Shown: positions 21,750 through 32,230, counted from the first letter of the stretch. The stretch: DNA of 64,000 nucleotides from Riptortus pedestris (GCA_019009955.1 CM032233.1:94683501-94747500), one strand, 5' to 3'. Numbers and translations: made by a program. The notes: generated by a model not told the origin, from the letters alone.

Positions 21750-22605
21750 AGTCCGTCATGCAGGGGTGCGTAAACTAAGCAGCTTTCTCTCGTGAAGTTA
21801 GACAAACCTACATACTGCTAACACAACACCACCGTGAATATGAAGTGAATAAATACAAACGGAAATAAAAAATCAATCCCTCTCTTTTCGGCGGGAAGCG
21901 TCAGAAATGTAAACATGCAGGTCACCCAACGGCTCACCGGAAAGAAAAATAATAACTGAAACATATCAATGTATAACATATTATTTTTTTTGAAAACTAT
22001 TTACTATATCTAGTAGTGTAATTTATAATGAATCAGAATAATTTTTATCTCAATTAATCAAATTTTAGATGTCCAAGAATTTAAGACGGGAGGGGGGGGG
22101 GTTACAAGAACATATGTGCATGTATCTCGTATAAAAAATGCATGCATCTCTAGAAAAAAATATTTTGTATTTAAGCTTCGAATAATGTGGTTTATTACAT
22201 AACAGAGCATGATTTATGTAACACGAGTAGAAGTGGGGTTTTGCCGAAGGCTGAAAACCGAAAAATGCAATTGTCTCGGTTAATATTCAAGATAGAGAAT
22301 AAATTTATATAACATTATTTGTAGTACATTTAATTTGCAATAAGATTGAATTTATACAAATTTTCCATCCGACGTATAGTAACAAAGATATCATGATTTT
22401 TCGAAATGTCTCCCCTCTAACCCCTCCTCACTGATCCGATTTAAGCCGTTAACGAACTTGATCTTTCTTTTTACATCAAACGACTAAGTATCGAGTTTGG
22501 TAACGATTAAACAATAATTGCGACCGCTAGAGCGGTAATAGTATATATAATAATAATATTAGTATATAAACAGCTTTATATTAGTATATGACAGCGTTAA
22601 ATATA

Positions 22606-22654
<49 letters not shown>

Positions 22655-22775
22655 TTTTGAACGACCTCATTTTCGTCATCTCCTAGGTAGGATCGATGGA
22701 CATTTGAAGAAAAATTTTGAAACTTACGTCATGAGTACGACCTCAATAACTGATTTCCCGTGAAAGAAATCTGCT
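21750..22775 (-). mobile_element. HINE-A, full-length long-subfamily copy
   Basis: It begins AGTCCGTCATGCAGGGG and ends GATTTCCCGTGAAAGAAATCTGCT, so both termini are present (1026 bp). The TA tract is at 22607-22650. A C-run and TTCGAAATGTCTCCCC mark the G-tract region. AAATAC lies on both sides (21744-21749, 22776-22781). The flanks together resemble the uninterrupted Tc1-like sequence near 21240-21265, which gives an approximate empty site. Confidence 0.8.
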
Positions 22776-22868
22776 AAATACGTATAAAAAATATTTTTGG
22801 CCCATAAACTAAGTGTGTTAATAATTTTTACATACTGTATATCTATTGAATAATGTCTGAATGACTGA
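22776..22868 (+). mobile_element. Tc1-like fragment leading into the 51-bp array
   Basis: TATAAAAAATATTTTTGGCC, then TATTGAATAATGTCTGAATG: the counterpart of 21245-21330 without the SINE. Confidence 0.55.
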
Positions 22869-23425
22869 ATTGAAAGTCAATACTTTCGGCAGTCTTGGAC
22901 ATAACTGGTGATAAAGTGAATTGAAAGTCAATACTTTTGGCAGTCTTGGACATAACTGGTGATAAAGTGAAGTGAAAGTCAATACTTTCGGCAGTCTTGT
23001 ACATAACTGGTGATTAAAGTGAATTGAACGTAAATCCTGTCGGCAGTCTTGGACATAACTGGAGATAAAGTGAATTGAAAGTCAATACTTTCGGCAGTCT
23101 TGGACATAACTGGTGATAAAGTGAATTGAAAGTCAATACTTTCGGCAGTCTTGGACATAACTGGTGATAAAGTGAATTGAAAGTCAATACTTTCGGCAGT
23201 CTTGGACATAACTGGTGATAAAGTGAATTGAAAGTCAATACTTTCGGCAGTCTTGGACATAACTGGTGATAAAGTGAATTGAAAGTCAATACTTTCGGCA
23301 GTCTTGGACATAACTGGTGATAAAGTGAATTGAAAGTCAATACTTTCGGCAGTCTTGGACATAACTGGTGATAAAGTGAATTGAAAGTCAATACTTTCGG
23401 CAGTCTTGGACATAACTGGTGCTAA
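22869..23425 (+). repeat. 51-bp minisatellite, about 11 units
   Basis: The unit runs GTGAATTGAAAGTCAATACT, TTCGGCAGTCTTGGACATAA, CTGGTGATAAA. The central units are identical and the outer ones carry changes. As 51 is 17 codons and the unit lacks stops in two minus-strand frames, frames of 144 and 125 residues appear; these are artefacts. A single diverged unit lies at 21588-21636 in Tc1-like sequence, the likely source. Confidence 0.9.
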
Positions 23426-23429
23426 AGAA

Positions 23430-23740
23430 ATCGGCCGGTACTAGTCTGGGAAGAGAGAGAAAGAGGAGGGGGAGGGGGAGAGATGAAAAGGTAAAGTGTT
23501 GAGGGAAATGTTTGCAAGTCATGGAGTGGTTTGAGACGGCGGCGGTCAGTACATGAATGGTAGACTCCTAGTCACTAGTCATTCACAATCACTCCCTTCA
23601 TTCATGCCCCCTAGGCCACATTCACATTTGCCCACTAATACACCCTCGACATGAAGCAAGGCCCATAAACACCTCACAATACAGTCATTCCCCCGCTCAC
23701 GAATCCGCCGAGTCACCAAACATATGGCTCTCTGTTTGCC
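23430..23740. other. Purine-left / pyrimidine-right skew island
   Basis: AGAGAGAAAGAGGAGGGGGA lies on the left. From 23565 onward, CCCTTCATTCATGCCCCC and CACCCTCGACATG follow. The switch is near 23560. This is one of the cleanest examples. Confidence 0.55.
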
Positions 23741-23872
23741 CACATTAGGGCCGCAATTAGCCTGATTTCTTCCACATCTATGATTCTAGATGAAAATGCT
23801 CCCAGACTTCGGAAATGACAGGTTCTTCATGCATTTAGCAAAAATTCTTCAATTTCCGTTAGATATAATATG

Positions 23873-25219
23873 AGTCCGTAATACAGGGGCTGCGTAAACT
23901 AAGCAGATTTCCCACGTGAACATTTAAAATAGATAAATATACATAATGGCAACACTTTACACAACCGTGAATTTTAAGTGAATAAATAAATAAATAAGAA
24001 ATCTTCCAGTCATTTTAATACCCTCCCAATGGAAAGCGTTTGAATTGTATACAAACAGGTCAGGCAACCTCTCACATCTGAATAGTTAGATAGAAATATT
24101 CCGGAAAGAAAAATAATTCATGAAATATATTTGAATATAACATATTAAATTTATTGAGTACTATTAAGGAGTGGCCATCGAGCCATAGGAGTACTAGACG
24201 GGAGGAAGTAGTTCTTGCCAGACTCAGGATCGGCCACACATACCTGACACATAGACACTTAATGACAAGGGCTGATAACCCTATATGCAAATACTGCAAC
24301 AAACTCCTTACGATAAAACACATACTGACAGACTGCATCCAACGAAAAAACCTTCACATACCCTACGATATGACAGAACTTTTAACTGACAGCAGCCAAT
24401 ATATTCCATAAATACTAACATATCTAAAACAAATAAACTTTTACAAAAACATATAGTACAAAATAGAGTAGGTCTACAGCCTACTTAAACAGATTTAAAA
24501 GGGTTAACTTTTATTATATTCTTTAAACAAAGCACGGATATGAGAAACAATCAGATATTAAAGAAATATTTTCCATAATATACACATGAAGTACAACAAA
24601 GGATAGATCATGAAGGAGTAAATACATTGTTCTAATTATGCCAATCACCAACGCAGTGGGGCACAAAGCAAATAAATAAATTTAAAAAAATATTGAAAAC
24701 TATTTACTACATCTTATACTATAATTTTTATCTGAATCACTCAATTTTAGTTATCCAAGTACTAATCCCTAAGGAGGGGGCGATCAACAGAACGTATTTG
24801 CATGTACATAACTCGTACAATAAAGGTCTCTTGAAAATAATATTTGGTATTTAAGCTTAGAATAATATGGTTTATTATATAGCAGAGTATTGTTTACGTA
24901 ACAAGAGGAGAAGTGTGGGTTTGCTGAAGGCTGAAAACTAAAAGATGCAAATATCTCTGTTAATATTCAAGATAGAGAATAAATGTATATAACAATATTT
25001 ATGGTGCATTTAATTTTCAATAAAATTTGTTTTATACAAGTCTCTAATTTGATAATAACGGAGATATTTTGATTTTTCGAAATTCCTCCCTCTAAACCCC
25101 ACTCCCACTGGTCGGATTTCGACCGTTGACGAACTTGATCTTTAGTTTTACATAACACGTTTAAATATCGAGTTTGGTATCGATCAAATAAAAATTGCGA
25201 CCGCTAGAGCGTTAACAGA

Positions 25220-25312
<93 letters not shown>

Positions 25313-25427
25313 TTTAACGGACATCATTTTCTTCATCTCGTGGGTTAGATCGATGGACATTTGAGGAAGTTTTTCAAAAATCGTATCATGGGTACCAATG
25401 GCTGATTTCCCTTAAGTAAAATCTGCT
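23873..25427 (-). mobile_element. HINE-A long-subfamily copy interrupted by a LINE fragment
   Basis: The right terminus AGTCCGTAATACAGGGGCTG is at the low end. The left palindrome GATTTCCCTTAAGTAAAATC is at 25400-25427. The microsatellite is (CA)n then (TA)n (25215-25308). Positions 24164-24690 are a nested LINE. Removing it restores a normal long copy. Confidence 0.75.
24164..24690 (+). pseudogene. 5'-truncated LINE: RNase H-linked C-terminus with zinc knuckle
   Basis: The frame 24154-24411 contains EWPSSHRSTRREEVVLARLR, IGHTYLTHRHLM, then CKYCN...TIKHILTDC. This is the conserved C-terminal CX2CX8HX4C module that follows RNase H in jockey/R1/I-type LINEs. A 3' UTR and an AAATAAATAAATTT tail follow. 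The flanks ATTGAGTACTATT (left) and ATTGAAAACTATT (right) look like a target duplication in HINE-A with two differences. It is a dead 5'-truncated insertion. Confidence 0.8.
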
Positions 25428-26052
25428 GATAACGGAGCGAAAAAGCACTTTGTTCGCTTTTATTGTGCTTGATCAGTGTCAGTCATGTAAGTCCATTCCA
25501 GAAAGTAATTATCTCACTAATTACTAAGTAAATGAGATATGCAGGAAAAATACTACTCATACTTCAAAGTGCTATAAAACTTGAAATCCATTTGACGTTT
25601 TATATGTCTGGAAAATGCATTTCCGGCAATTTCCTTTCCTCGAATGATAATACCTTCAAATACATTTCTGACGTTTCACCACAAATGTCTCATGCACAAT
25701 GAACATTAGTAAAGTCGTATTAAACAGATTTCCGATTACCGTGCAACTTCTAAGAAATAAATACACTCATTTTCCGTAATTTGTGGTTACATTTCACAAC
25801 TATTATTCTCCCATTCGATGGCATATCTCTGAAATGACTAAATGATTATATCTAGACCCCTAAAAGATCAATTCTTTTGCAAGAGTTTGTGATTTTCAAA
25901 ATCTTTCTCAACTTCTGAGCCAAGTACCTGGGCTCCTGTACAAAGTTATAATTTTAGATATATACGTTGTTAGTTTACTAACATTTGGAGAAAATTTTGC
26001 TTTGCCTAGATATACAAGCATGTTATTTTTTAAACGGGCGAAATCAACAAAA
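25428..26052. other. Non-repeat interval
   Basis: AT-rich sequence with no repeats of the local families and no coding motif recognised. Confidence 0.3.
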
Positions 26053-26547
26053 AGTCCGTCACGCAGGAGCTGCGTAAACTAAACAGATTTCCCAAGCAGA
26101 AAACACTACTACAGCAGACTCCTGATTGTATAAAGTTCTGCTAACTAGCAGAATTTTATACAATAGAGAAATCTCCGTACCAGTGCCGAACAGTTACGGA
26201 AACTAGCTTTTGGCGGAAACGAATAGAAGCAACCATAGCTCGTCGGTTACCCTTAATAAAAATGCAAATAACTCGGTTACTATTCAAGATAGAGAATAAA
26301 TGTATATAACAATATTTATAGTAAATGTAATTTGCAATGAGATTGGTTCCATACAATTTTTCGATTTGACATATAGGAGCGGAGATATTTCAAATAATCG
26401 AAAATTCCCCCTGTAACCCCCCCCCCTTTCTCTGGTCCGATTTCAACCATTAAAGCCTGATCTGTCTTTTTACATAAAACGTTAAAACGTTTAAATATCG
26501 AGATTGGTAGCGATCAACCAAAAATTGCGGCCGCTAGAGCTATACAG

Positions 26548-26596
<49 letters not shown>

Positions 26597-26704
26597 GTGT
26601 ATATTTATAATTTTGAACGGGCCTCATTTTCGTCATCTCCTGGGTAGGATCAATGAACATTTGAAGAAAGTTTTCGAATATCGCGTCATGTGTACGACCT
26701 CGCA
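26053..26704 (-). mobile_element. HINE-A short-subfamily copy, left end truncated
   Basis: AGTCCGTCACGCAGGAGCTGCG at the low end. The short-subfamily motif appears as GAAACTAGCTTTTGGCGG. A C-run lies near 26420, a (CA)n(TA)n tract at 26547-26596, and TCATCTCCTGGGTAGGATC in the left block. It stops at GTACGACCTCGC before the palindrome. Confidence 0.75.
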
Positions 26705-26732
26705 ACGTATTTCGGTGTTTCTAATATAATAA

Positions 26733-27212
26733 AGGCCCGTTGCATACAGTATTCGGTTAAGAATAAGACGTTTCGTGATATATCGGCTTATTGTTTACGC
26801 GCGATAACTTAAAATAGGGGATTTCTCCTAGCTGAAAATTAAAAATAGATAGAGAAAATTTTTATTAATCGAAGTTTGTAGTAAATAAAAATTGGCACAA
26901 GACTGGTATACAATCATTTTATCCTACTCAATATATGGGAGATATTTTGTATTTTCTCCCCCCCCCCTTACCCCCCTTTCCAGATTTCAACCGTTAATGA
27001 ACTTGACCTTTATTTTTAAATGTGACGTTTATGTAATGAGTTTGGTAGCGATTAAACAAAAATTGCCACTAGTGAGGTTACTGACAAGTGTATACATTTT
27101 GAACAAACCTCATTTTCGTAGTGCGTTAGGTAGATGAGCATTTTGAGGAAATTCTTTGAAAATCGCTTCATGAGTACAACCTTAATTGCTGATTTTCCTT
27201 GAGAGAAAAATT
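26733..27212 (-). mobile_element. Strongly decayed HINE-A copy
   Basis: Recognisable boxes are GAGATATTTTGTATTTTC, a C-run, TTTCAACCGTTAATGAAC, GAGTTTGGTAGCGATTAAAC, CTCATTTTCGTAG and TGATTTTCCTTGAGAGAAAA. The microsatellite is lost. It appears older than its neighbours. Confidence 0.55.
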
Positions 27213-27539
27213 ATAAAAACGGCGAGCCTTAGAACAGCGAAAGTTGATATTTAGGATTGCTGTAAAGACTAGGAGTGCAAATCCCCATTAGGTGGTTGGT
27301 GGTTATGGAGGTGTGGTAATGCAAAAGATTGATTTCTCCTTACTTGTTAGAGATAAAAAGTTATGTATAGTTTTTCTTGCTTGAAATTCTCTATGAATTA
27401 TTTTCTTCGGCAATTTTAGATCCGATATTGAAAGGACTTAACGTCCTCTTCAGGTTTAATGAGAGCGGTAAATGTGTTTGAAATATTTAGTATATTAAAA
27501 ATAAACCAGGATGACTGGAGGAAATACTTGATGCAGGCA

Positions 27540-28260
27540 GTTTAATATTAAGGAAAGAAGAATAGGTTTAGGAATTGAGTGGGCCTGTGACGGTACCTGG
27601 AATATGAGAGAGTGGAAGAGTGAGAGAGACGGAGAGTGAGTGAGCGGGGGAAGATGACGTGACAGGGAGGACGTGGAATTAGGGAGAGCGGAGGATTTTG
27701 GTTTTTTCATTGATGGGCAGGTCTCCTTGGGAGGGGCATTAAAGAGCAATAAGGGGGGCAGAGAGATGAGCCCATTCAGCTAGAGGCAATTGCAGCATTG
27801 TCTGTGACGGTGACTCAGCCTTAGCGAGAGTCAATGGGCAGGCGGTGACTGAACCCCCCCAGCTGACCACCTCAATGGCCCCCACCGAATATCTACAGGC
27901 TAACCAGTCCTGTCGGCTTCCTTTCATTTGGAAAAGGAAGATGCAATAAATGAGCAGGGGGTTTTCATCCGGTTTCCCAGCGGCTCTACGTCTAATGCCT
28001 CCACCATTCACTGATGGCTCCTGTCATCTCCAGCTACTCATCCCGCCTCCGTAGCACATGCCCAAATCAACGGAATCGGCCAAATACCCTCACAGCCATT
28101 ATCTCACTCAGCCAGTAATGCAGGCTCTGTCATTATTAGGAGTTATTTTACCGAGTAGCCGCTTTCTGGGTTCAATGTGCTATATTCCACCCCCATTAAT
28201 TCACTATACATGGACAATGGATAACCTCGATTTAGCTTTAACTATCTCAGCTTATTTATA
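27540..28260. other. Large purine-left / pyrimidine-right skew island
   Basis: GAGAGTGGAAGAGTGAGAGA and GTGAGTGAGCGGGGGAAG lie on the left. From about 27855, CCCCCCCAGCTGACCACCTC and CATCCCGCCTCCGTAGC follow. This is the GC-richest and longest island. It has no recognisable protein: the frames at 27739-28011 and 28058-28264 match nothing I know. Confidence 0.5.
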
Positions 28261-28264
28261 TTAA

Positions 28265-28850
28265 CCCTCCGTCGGGTACACATCTGAACGAAACAAAATT
28301 GGCCCACCCGGCCTGAGTGGCCTCCCACATATTATAACCCCCCCCCAGCCCTCCCACCAAATCAAGTTTAATTTATAACGCTGATAGGCTTTCGCTAGGA
28401 TCTAAATAAAGCAAATATACCATTTAGAACTTAAAATAATGCCTTTATTAAATAGAATGAAGATTAAACTAAAACAAGTAAAATCAGAGAGACCAGAGAC
28501 TAAAGCTGAGAGTCCTAGAGTTAGAGTAGCACTTATTTCTCAAGATATCGACGAACTTCCGAACGGAATAGGATCATTTTTAGTAAAATGAACTATTGCA
28601 ATAGATATATCTTGAGTAAAACTCACCTTCAAAATTAAGACGCAATGGGGCGCAGTCACAAGCCACCTGGGTCCAGGTGAGCCGGATGAAGGACGACAAT
28701 AGACTAAAGTAGGGGATTCTAAGCATGAACACGAATCACGAAGCTATTGGGAATGGGGCCATGCTGGGGATAAAGGAAGAGGTGGGCCATCAAAAAGTGT
28801 GTTTTACTTGCCTCTCAGGCCGGCTGCGCCCGACTGAAGGTTAAAACAAA
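28265..28850. mobile_element. piggyBac-like non-autonomous element with TTAA duplication
   Basis: TTAA stands on both sides (28261-28264, 28851-28854). The left end CCCTCCGTCGGG and the inverted right end CCTTCAGTCGGG form an imperfect 12-bp inverted repeat, and a second inverted pair CCGGCCTGAG lies just inside both ends. A TTAA target and CCY ends are known for piggyBac elements. At 586 bp it has no transposase. The inner part includes a purine-rich stretch (AAAATCAGAGAGACCAGAGAC). Confidence 0.7.
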
Positions 28851-29129
28851 TTTTAAATATCGAGTGATGGGTTGATTTCCCCAGTCTGAATGCAAGGGGA
28901 TAAATTAATCGAGACTAGCATATGTACAACTGAGCAGGAAGCCCTGAAACTTGCGATTATCTATACCGGAAATCATAATTTGCATTGACTCTCTTAGTTC
29001 TTAACATTCATTATAAAACATATATGGTTCACATCCTCTCATCTCGTACATATTTCAGAAAATCCAGTTACATAGTTATTCTTTTAACTATGTAACTGGT
29101 TACCCGAACATACAAACATTCGACAAAGC

Positions 29130-29660
29130 ATATAAGTAGACGAACTCGCCAAATCAGCTACACAAAAAAGAACTAACGACAACACACATTGTACAGAACA
29201 AAATATTCGAGCCCTAGCAAATCATATGATACTCAATTCATGGCAGAAATCTCGGTTTGCCACAACTAACAACAAAATTCGAAAACTGAAACACATACAT
29301 CGAGAATGGTCTTCCTCAAAAAGGCTATTTAGAAGAGAAGTAGTTTTAACGAGGCTAAGAATTCATGACTGACTCACACTTACTTACTGGAGAAGACGAA
29401 CCCTACTGCCAACACTGTAACTGTAGACTTACTATATAACATATACTAACTGACTCCAATCTAAGGACTCCCATAAATCTATCATAGACTTTGACTGAAC
29501 TACTACATGACCGTAGCCAGTATATAGACCACGTATTACACTACTTGTAACATAGCAACTTTTTCAAAAATTATTACTTAGGACAATACTGAAAATATTA
29601 GCAGAAATGAGCATACCTCCTCAAATATGATAAACTGATGATACAAATTATACTGATAAG
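29130..29660 (+). pseudogene. LINE RNase H end and C-terminal zinc knuckle, decayed
   Basis: In broken frames the translation gives ELAKSATQ, then NSWQKSRF, EWSSSKRLFRREVVLTRLRI, a stop, LLTGEDEPYCQHCN, and TI-stop-HILTDS. This is the same module as at 24164 but with several stops. RRE-VVL-RLRI and the Cys pair CQHC are clear; the later His/Cys pair is only partly kept. A SINE follows shortly after its 3' end. Confidence 0.7.
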
Positions 29661-29705
29661 TCGCTCAATCACCCCAGCCGCGAAAGGCGATTACTGTAAG
29701 AATAA

Positions 29706-29941
29706 ATAATAATTAATTATTATTATTTATTAACGTCCACCTTTTGCAACTAAGGCTAATTGGGACGGGTTAGCTACAGGATACCACCCTTTTCTAGCCA
29801 GGGTGGGACTATGGATTTTATTAAATGAATTCCATCACTAAATAAATTTCTCTGCCCAGGCGGGAATCGAACTCGCCACTCTAGGTTTACCATGTGAGAT
29901 TAAAGTCAACGCTTTAACTCACATAACTAACCTGAGCCCCA
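29706..29941 (-). mobile_element. tRNA-derived SINE, near complete
   Basis: Read inverted: GGGGCTCAGGTTAGTTATGTGAG, GAGTTCGATTCCCGCCTGGG, CCACCCTGGCTAGAAAAGGG and an AATAATAA tail at the low end. AAGAATAAATAATAATT before and AAGAATAATAATT after may be an imperfect target duplication. It belongs to the same family as 21330-21557. Confidence 0.85.
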
Positions 29942-29974
29942 AAGAATAATAATTGAGAATAAATTAATGAAATG

Positions 29975-30080
29975 AATTACTTAGCTTGCTGGGGGCGAGG
30001 TTGGACCAAACAATTCCTCGAAGTACCCTCCCGGAGTCTCCCATCCTCTGATCTTTGAATTCGAACATACTCTTCCTCGC
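29975..30080 (+). repeat. Dispersed unit shared with 31776-31915
   Basis: Shared blocks are GCTGGGGGCGAGGTTGGA, CCTCCCGGAG, CCTCTGATCT and CATACTCTTCCTCGCTC. It shows the purine-to-pyrimidine change of the skew islands in miniature. Its identity is unknown. Confidence 0.55.
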
Positions 30081-30260
30081 TCAAGTTAGCCATATGTAAC
30101 CCAAGAGCGATGCGTATGATTCCTGCCTGGGAATTAGGAATTCATTTAGTGGCTCATTATATAAAATCCTCCGTCCCACCCTGGTCAGTAAGGACGGTAA
30201 CCTTCAGATAACACATCCCAATTAGCTATATTAGCACAGATTGAATGTTAATAATTAACA
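30078..30260 (+). mobile_element. Decayed tRNA-derived SINE
   Basis: CTCAAGTTAGCCATATG, a mutated box-B region (GATTCCTGCCTGGG), TCCCACCCTGGTCAG, CCCAATTAGC and an AATAATTAAC tail. It is more diverged than the other SINEs and begins inside the dispersed unit. Confidence 0.6.
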
Positions 30261-30771
30261 TTTCTGAGATCAATTGTCAAATTTATGAACCGCGATCATC
30301 TCATATCGATCCTGGTGTAGGAGATCACTGGCGCATGTATCAATCAAGATAAGGGCATTCCCTTTGGAAGTTGACTCTAATATGTGAAAATAAATATTAC
30401 TTGTAGAGCATGGGTTTTGTATGAAAACAAAATCCTGAAAATAAAACCTTCGTCAACAAGCACCATCAGACTAAAATTGTCGTTTGAAAAAATTAAAATG
30501 GAGGAAACACCCACAACATTGTCTAAGAGCAGCACCAGAAACTGTTCCAAGATCCATGAAGTCCATTAGCCACCCCTTAATATTGTGCATTAGACCGAGA
30601 TATTTGAAAATAAATTGTAAATTTTAAAAACACATTTGTCCTAGTTCAGACATTTATTTCCCTTTCCATAGTTTTTACAAATTCTAAAATATACTCATGA
30701 AATATTATTATTTGACACATATTTTTAAAAAAGAAGAAGTTAGAAAAATTAGATTTGTTGGAATACGTAAA

Positions 30772-30807
<36 letters not shown>

Positions 30808-31035
30808 AAAATACTAGATCTGGCCAAAAACATTAGAACTGGTAAACTATTTGGATCTCTGTTTTCTGAAAACCAAAAGGGATATCCAAAAACAGAGTTT
30901 CTTAGTTTTTTAAGACCTTTCTAATGAAGTCACAAAACTGATATGTCAGGAGGACACCACTTTTAGTGATGTTTCATGTTTGCTCTTGCAGGACAAGTTT
31001 TTCGAGATCTAACGGAAGAGGTTTAGATCACTCGT
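30261..31035. other. Non-repeat interval with a T28 homopolymer
   Basis: A run of about 28 T lies at 30778-30805. TTTGCTCTTGCAGGACAAG near 30980 looks like a 3' splice site, but no long frame follows on the + strand. Nothing is otherwise recognised. Confidence 0.35.
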
Positions 31036-31270
31036 CTAGGCCAGTGAGTTTATTTCTCTGACTTTTTTCGCTGTAATACTCCCTTTGCGAGATATTTCAA
31101 GTGTGGTCATTTCATTTAGGACAACCTCTATAATGCTATCGTCAAATCTATCGTCGGATGAATCTGTATCGACTGTGGACCTGCGCAGATCATCTTCAGC
31201 ACGTCTCCTCAGACAACCAGCACCTGGATTCCTCTCTAGAAAACCACCTTTAAATGATAATAAATAAAAT
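31036..31270 (-). CDS. Candidate host-gene exon (unrecognised)
   Basis: The minus-strand frame stays open from about 31265 to a stop at 31036-31038, about 77 codons. It is hydrophilic, with acid-rich TDSSDDRFDDS, then IIEVVLNEMTTLEISRKGS and a Lys-rich end AKKVREINSLA. Upstream, a pyrimidine-rich stretch and TCATTTAAAG could be a 3' splice site near 31250. The balanced codons and charged composition differ from the low-complexity frames elsewhere. The opposite strand is also open (31085-31267, Ser-rich), so the strand is uncertain. I recognise no family. Confidence 0.25.
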
Positions 31271-31299
31271 TGCAGAAGAAGGCAATCCTCAGCCAACAA

Positions 31300-31689
31300 T
31301 CCTTATCCTACTACTTCACAGCCCGTTTTGAATGTGTATATGCGTGTGTACATGAGGTACTTGTTTTTATTTTGCATGCTTAGTATTATTTTTCACCTTC
31401 TTCAACGCATGATTTTTTTTTCGGTCTCTCTTCTTTAGTCAGGTCGTGGAAAAAAAAAGAAGGAAAATATCGGTTGAAGCTGAAGGAGGTTTTTCTTTCT
31501 AAAAGGTATTCCTGGAAATACTCACACACACCTGAAATTGAAGCTTTGCCATCCAGCACCGTCAAACCGTTTAAGATTTGATCTTTTAATTAACAGCCGT
31601 ACTAAAAGTGTCGGGTGAAAAAAAAAAAACGTAAAGGGGAAGAAATACAAAGTTGTGCTGGGTTCCATTCCGTATCTGTAATTATTTTA
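31300..31689. other. Non-repeat interval
   Basis: Nothing recognised. Short A-runs occur at about 31450 and 31619. Confidence 0.3.
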
Positions 31690-31970
31690 TGTAGACTAAT
31701 AAAATGCAGTAATGGGCAAGGATAAGAGGTAGAGGAGTGACTAAGGATGGAAGCGTGGAAGGGGATAAAATGAATCACTTAGGAGGCTAGCTGGGAGCGA
31801 GGTTGGAGCATGGAATTTCTCGACTATACCCTACCGGCAGCTACCCAACCTCTGATCTATGGAGTCTTAACACTGGGCACCCAGGGACATACTCTCTCTC
31901 GCTCGCTCACGCGTACGCACGCCCGCTCTGTCTCTCTCTCTTTCGTTCTCCAGCTCTTTCCTTTACTGAT
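31690..31970. other. Purine-left / pyrimidine-right skew island with dispersed unit
   Basis: GGATAAGAGGTAGAGGAGTG lies on the left. CTCTCTCTCGCTCGCTCACG and CTCTGTCTCTCTCTCTTTCG lie on the right. The switch is near 31815. Positions 31776-31915 are homologous to 29975-30080. Confidence 0.55.
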
Positions 31971-32029
31971 TAAATATGTTATTTATGCCTCGGTGATTTA
32001 TTAGTGAATCCTTAAACCGAAAAACCGTA

Positions 32030-32230
32030 TAAGGTTGGGGAGGAGAGGGCCGAGCGTGTTTTTACCAAAGGCGGATCTGCTAATCGCTGCTATATATCAG
32101 CGAGCGATCGGCTATCCCCCCCCCGTATCTTATGGCTTCGCCTTGCTGTTCAGCTGGCGACTCCACTTACCTCTGCCAGTCAGTGACATATCCCCATATA
32201 CTCCACTATTAGTAGATAACCATGTACATA
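32030..32230. other. Short skew island
   Basis: GGTTGGGGAGGAGAGGGCCG is followed after about 32110 by TATCCCCCCCCGTATC and CTCCACTTACCTCTGCC. It sits right after the island ending at 31970. Confidence 0.4.

Noticed and set aside
22979..23413. 144- and 125-residue frames made of a 17-residue repeat
   Set aside because: They follow from a stop-free 51-bp minisatellite whose length is divisible by three; there are no start, flanking exon or other protein signals.
23873..25427. HINE-A as a protein-coding transposon
   Set aside because: Frames in HINE-A are short, differ between copies and only reflect repeated boxes; the one long frame belongs to the nested LINE.
30960..31040. Plus-strand exon after TTTGCTCTTGCAG
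   Set aside because: All three frames after this acceptor-like site stop within about 20 codons, and no donor or downstream exon could be linked.
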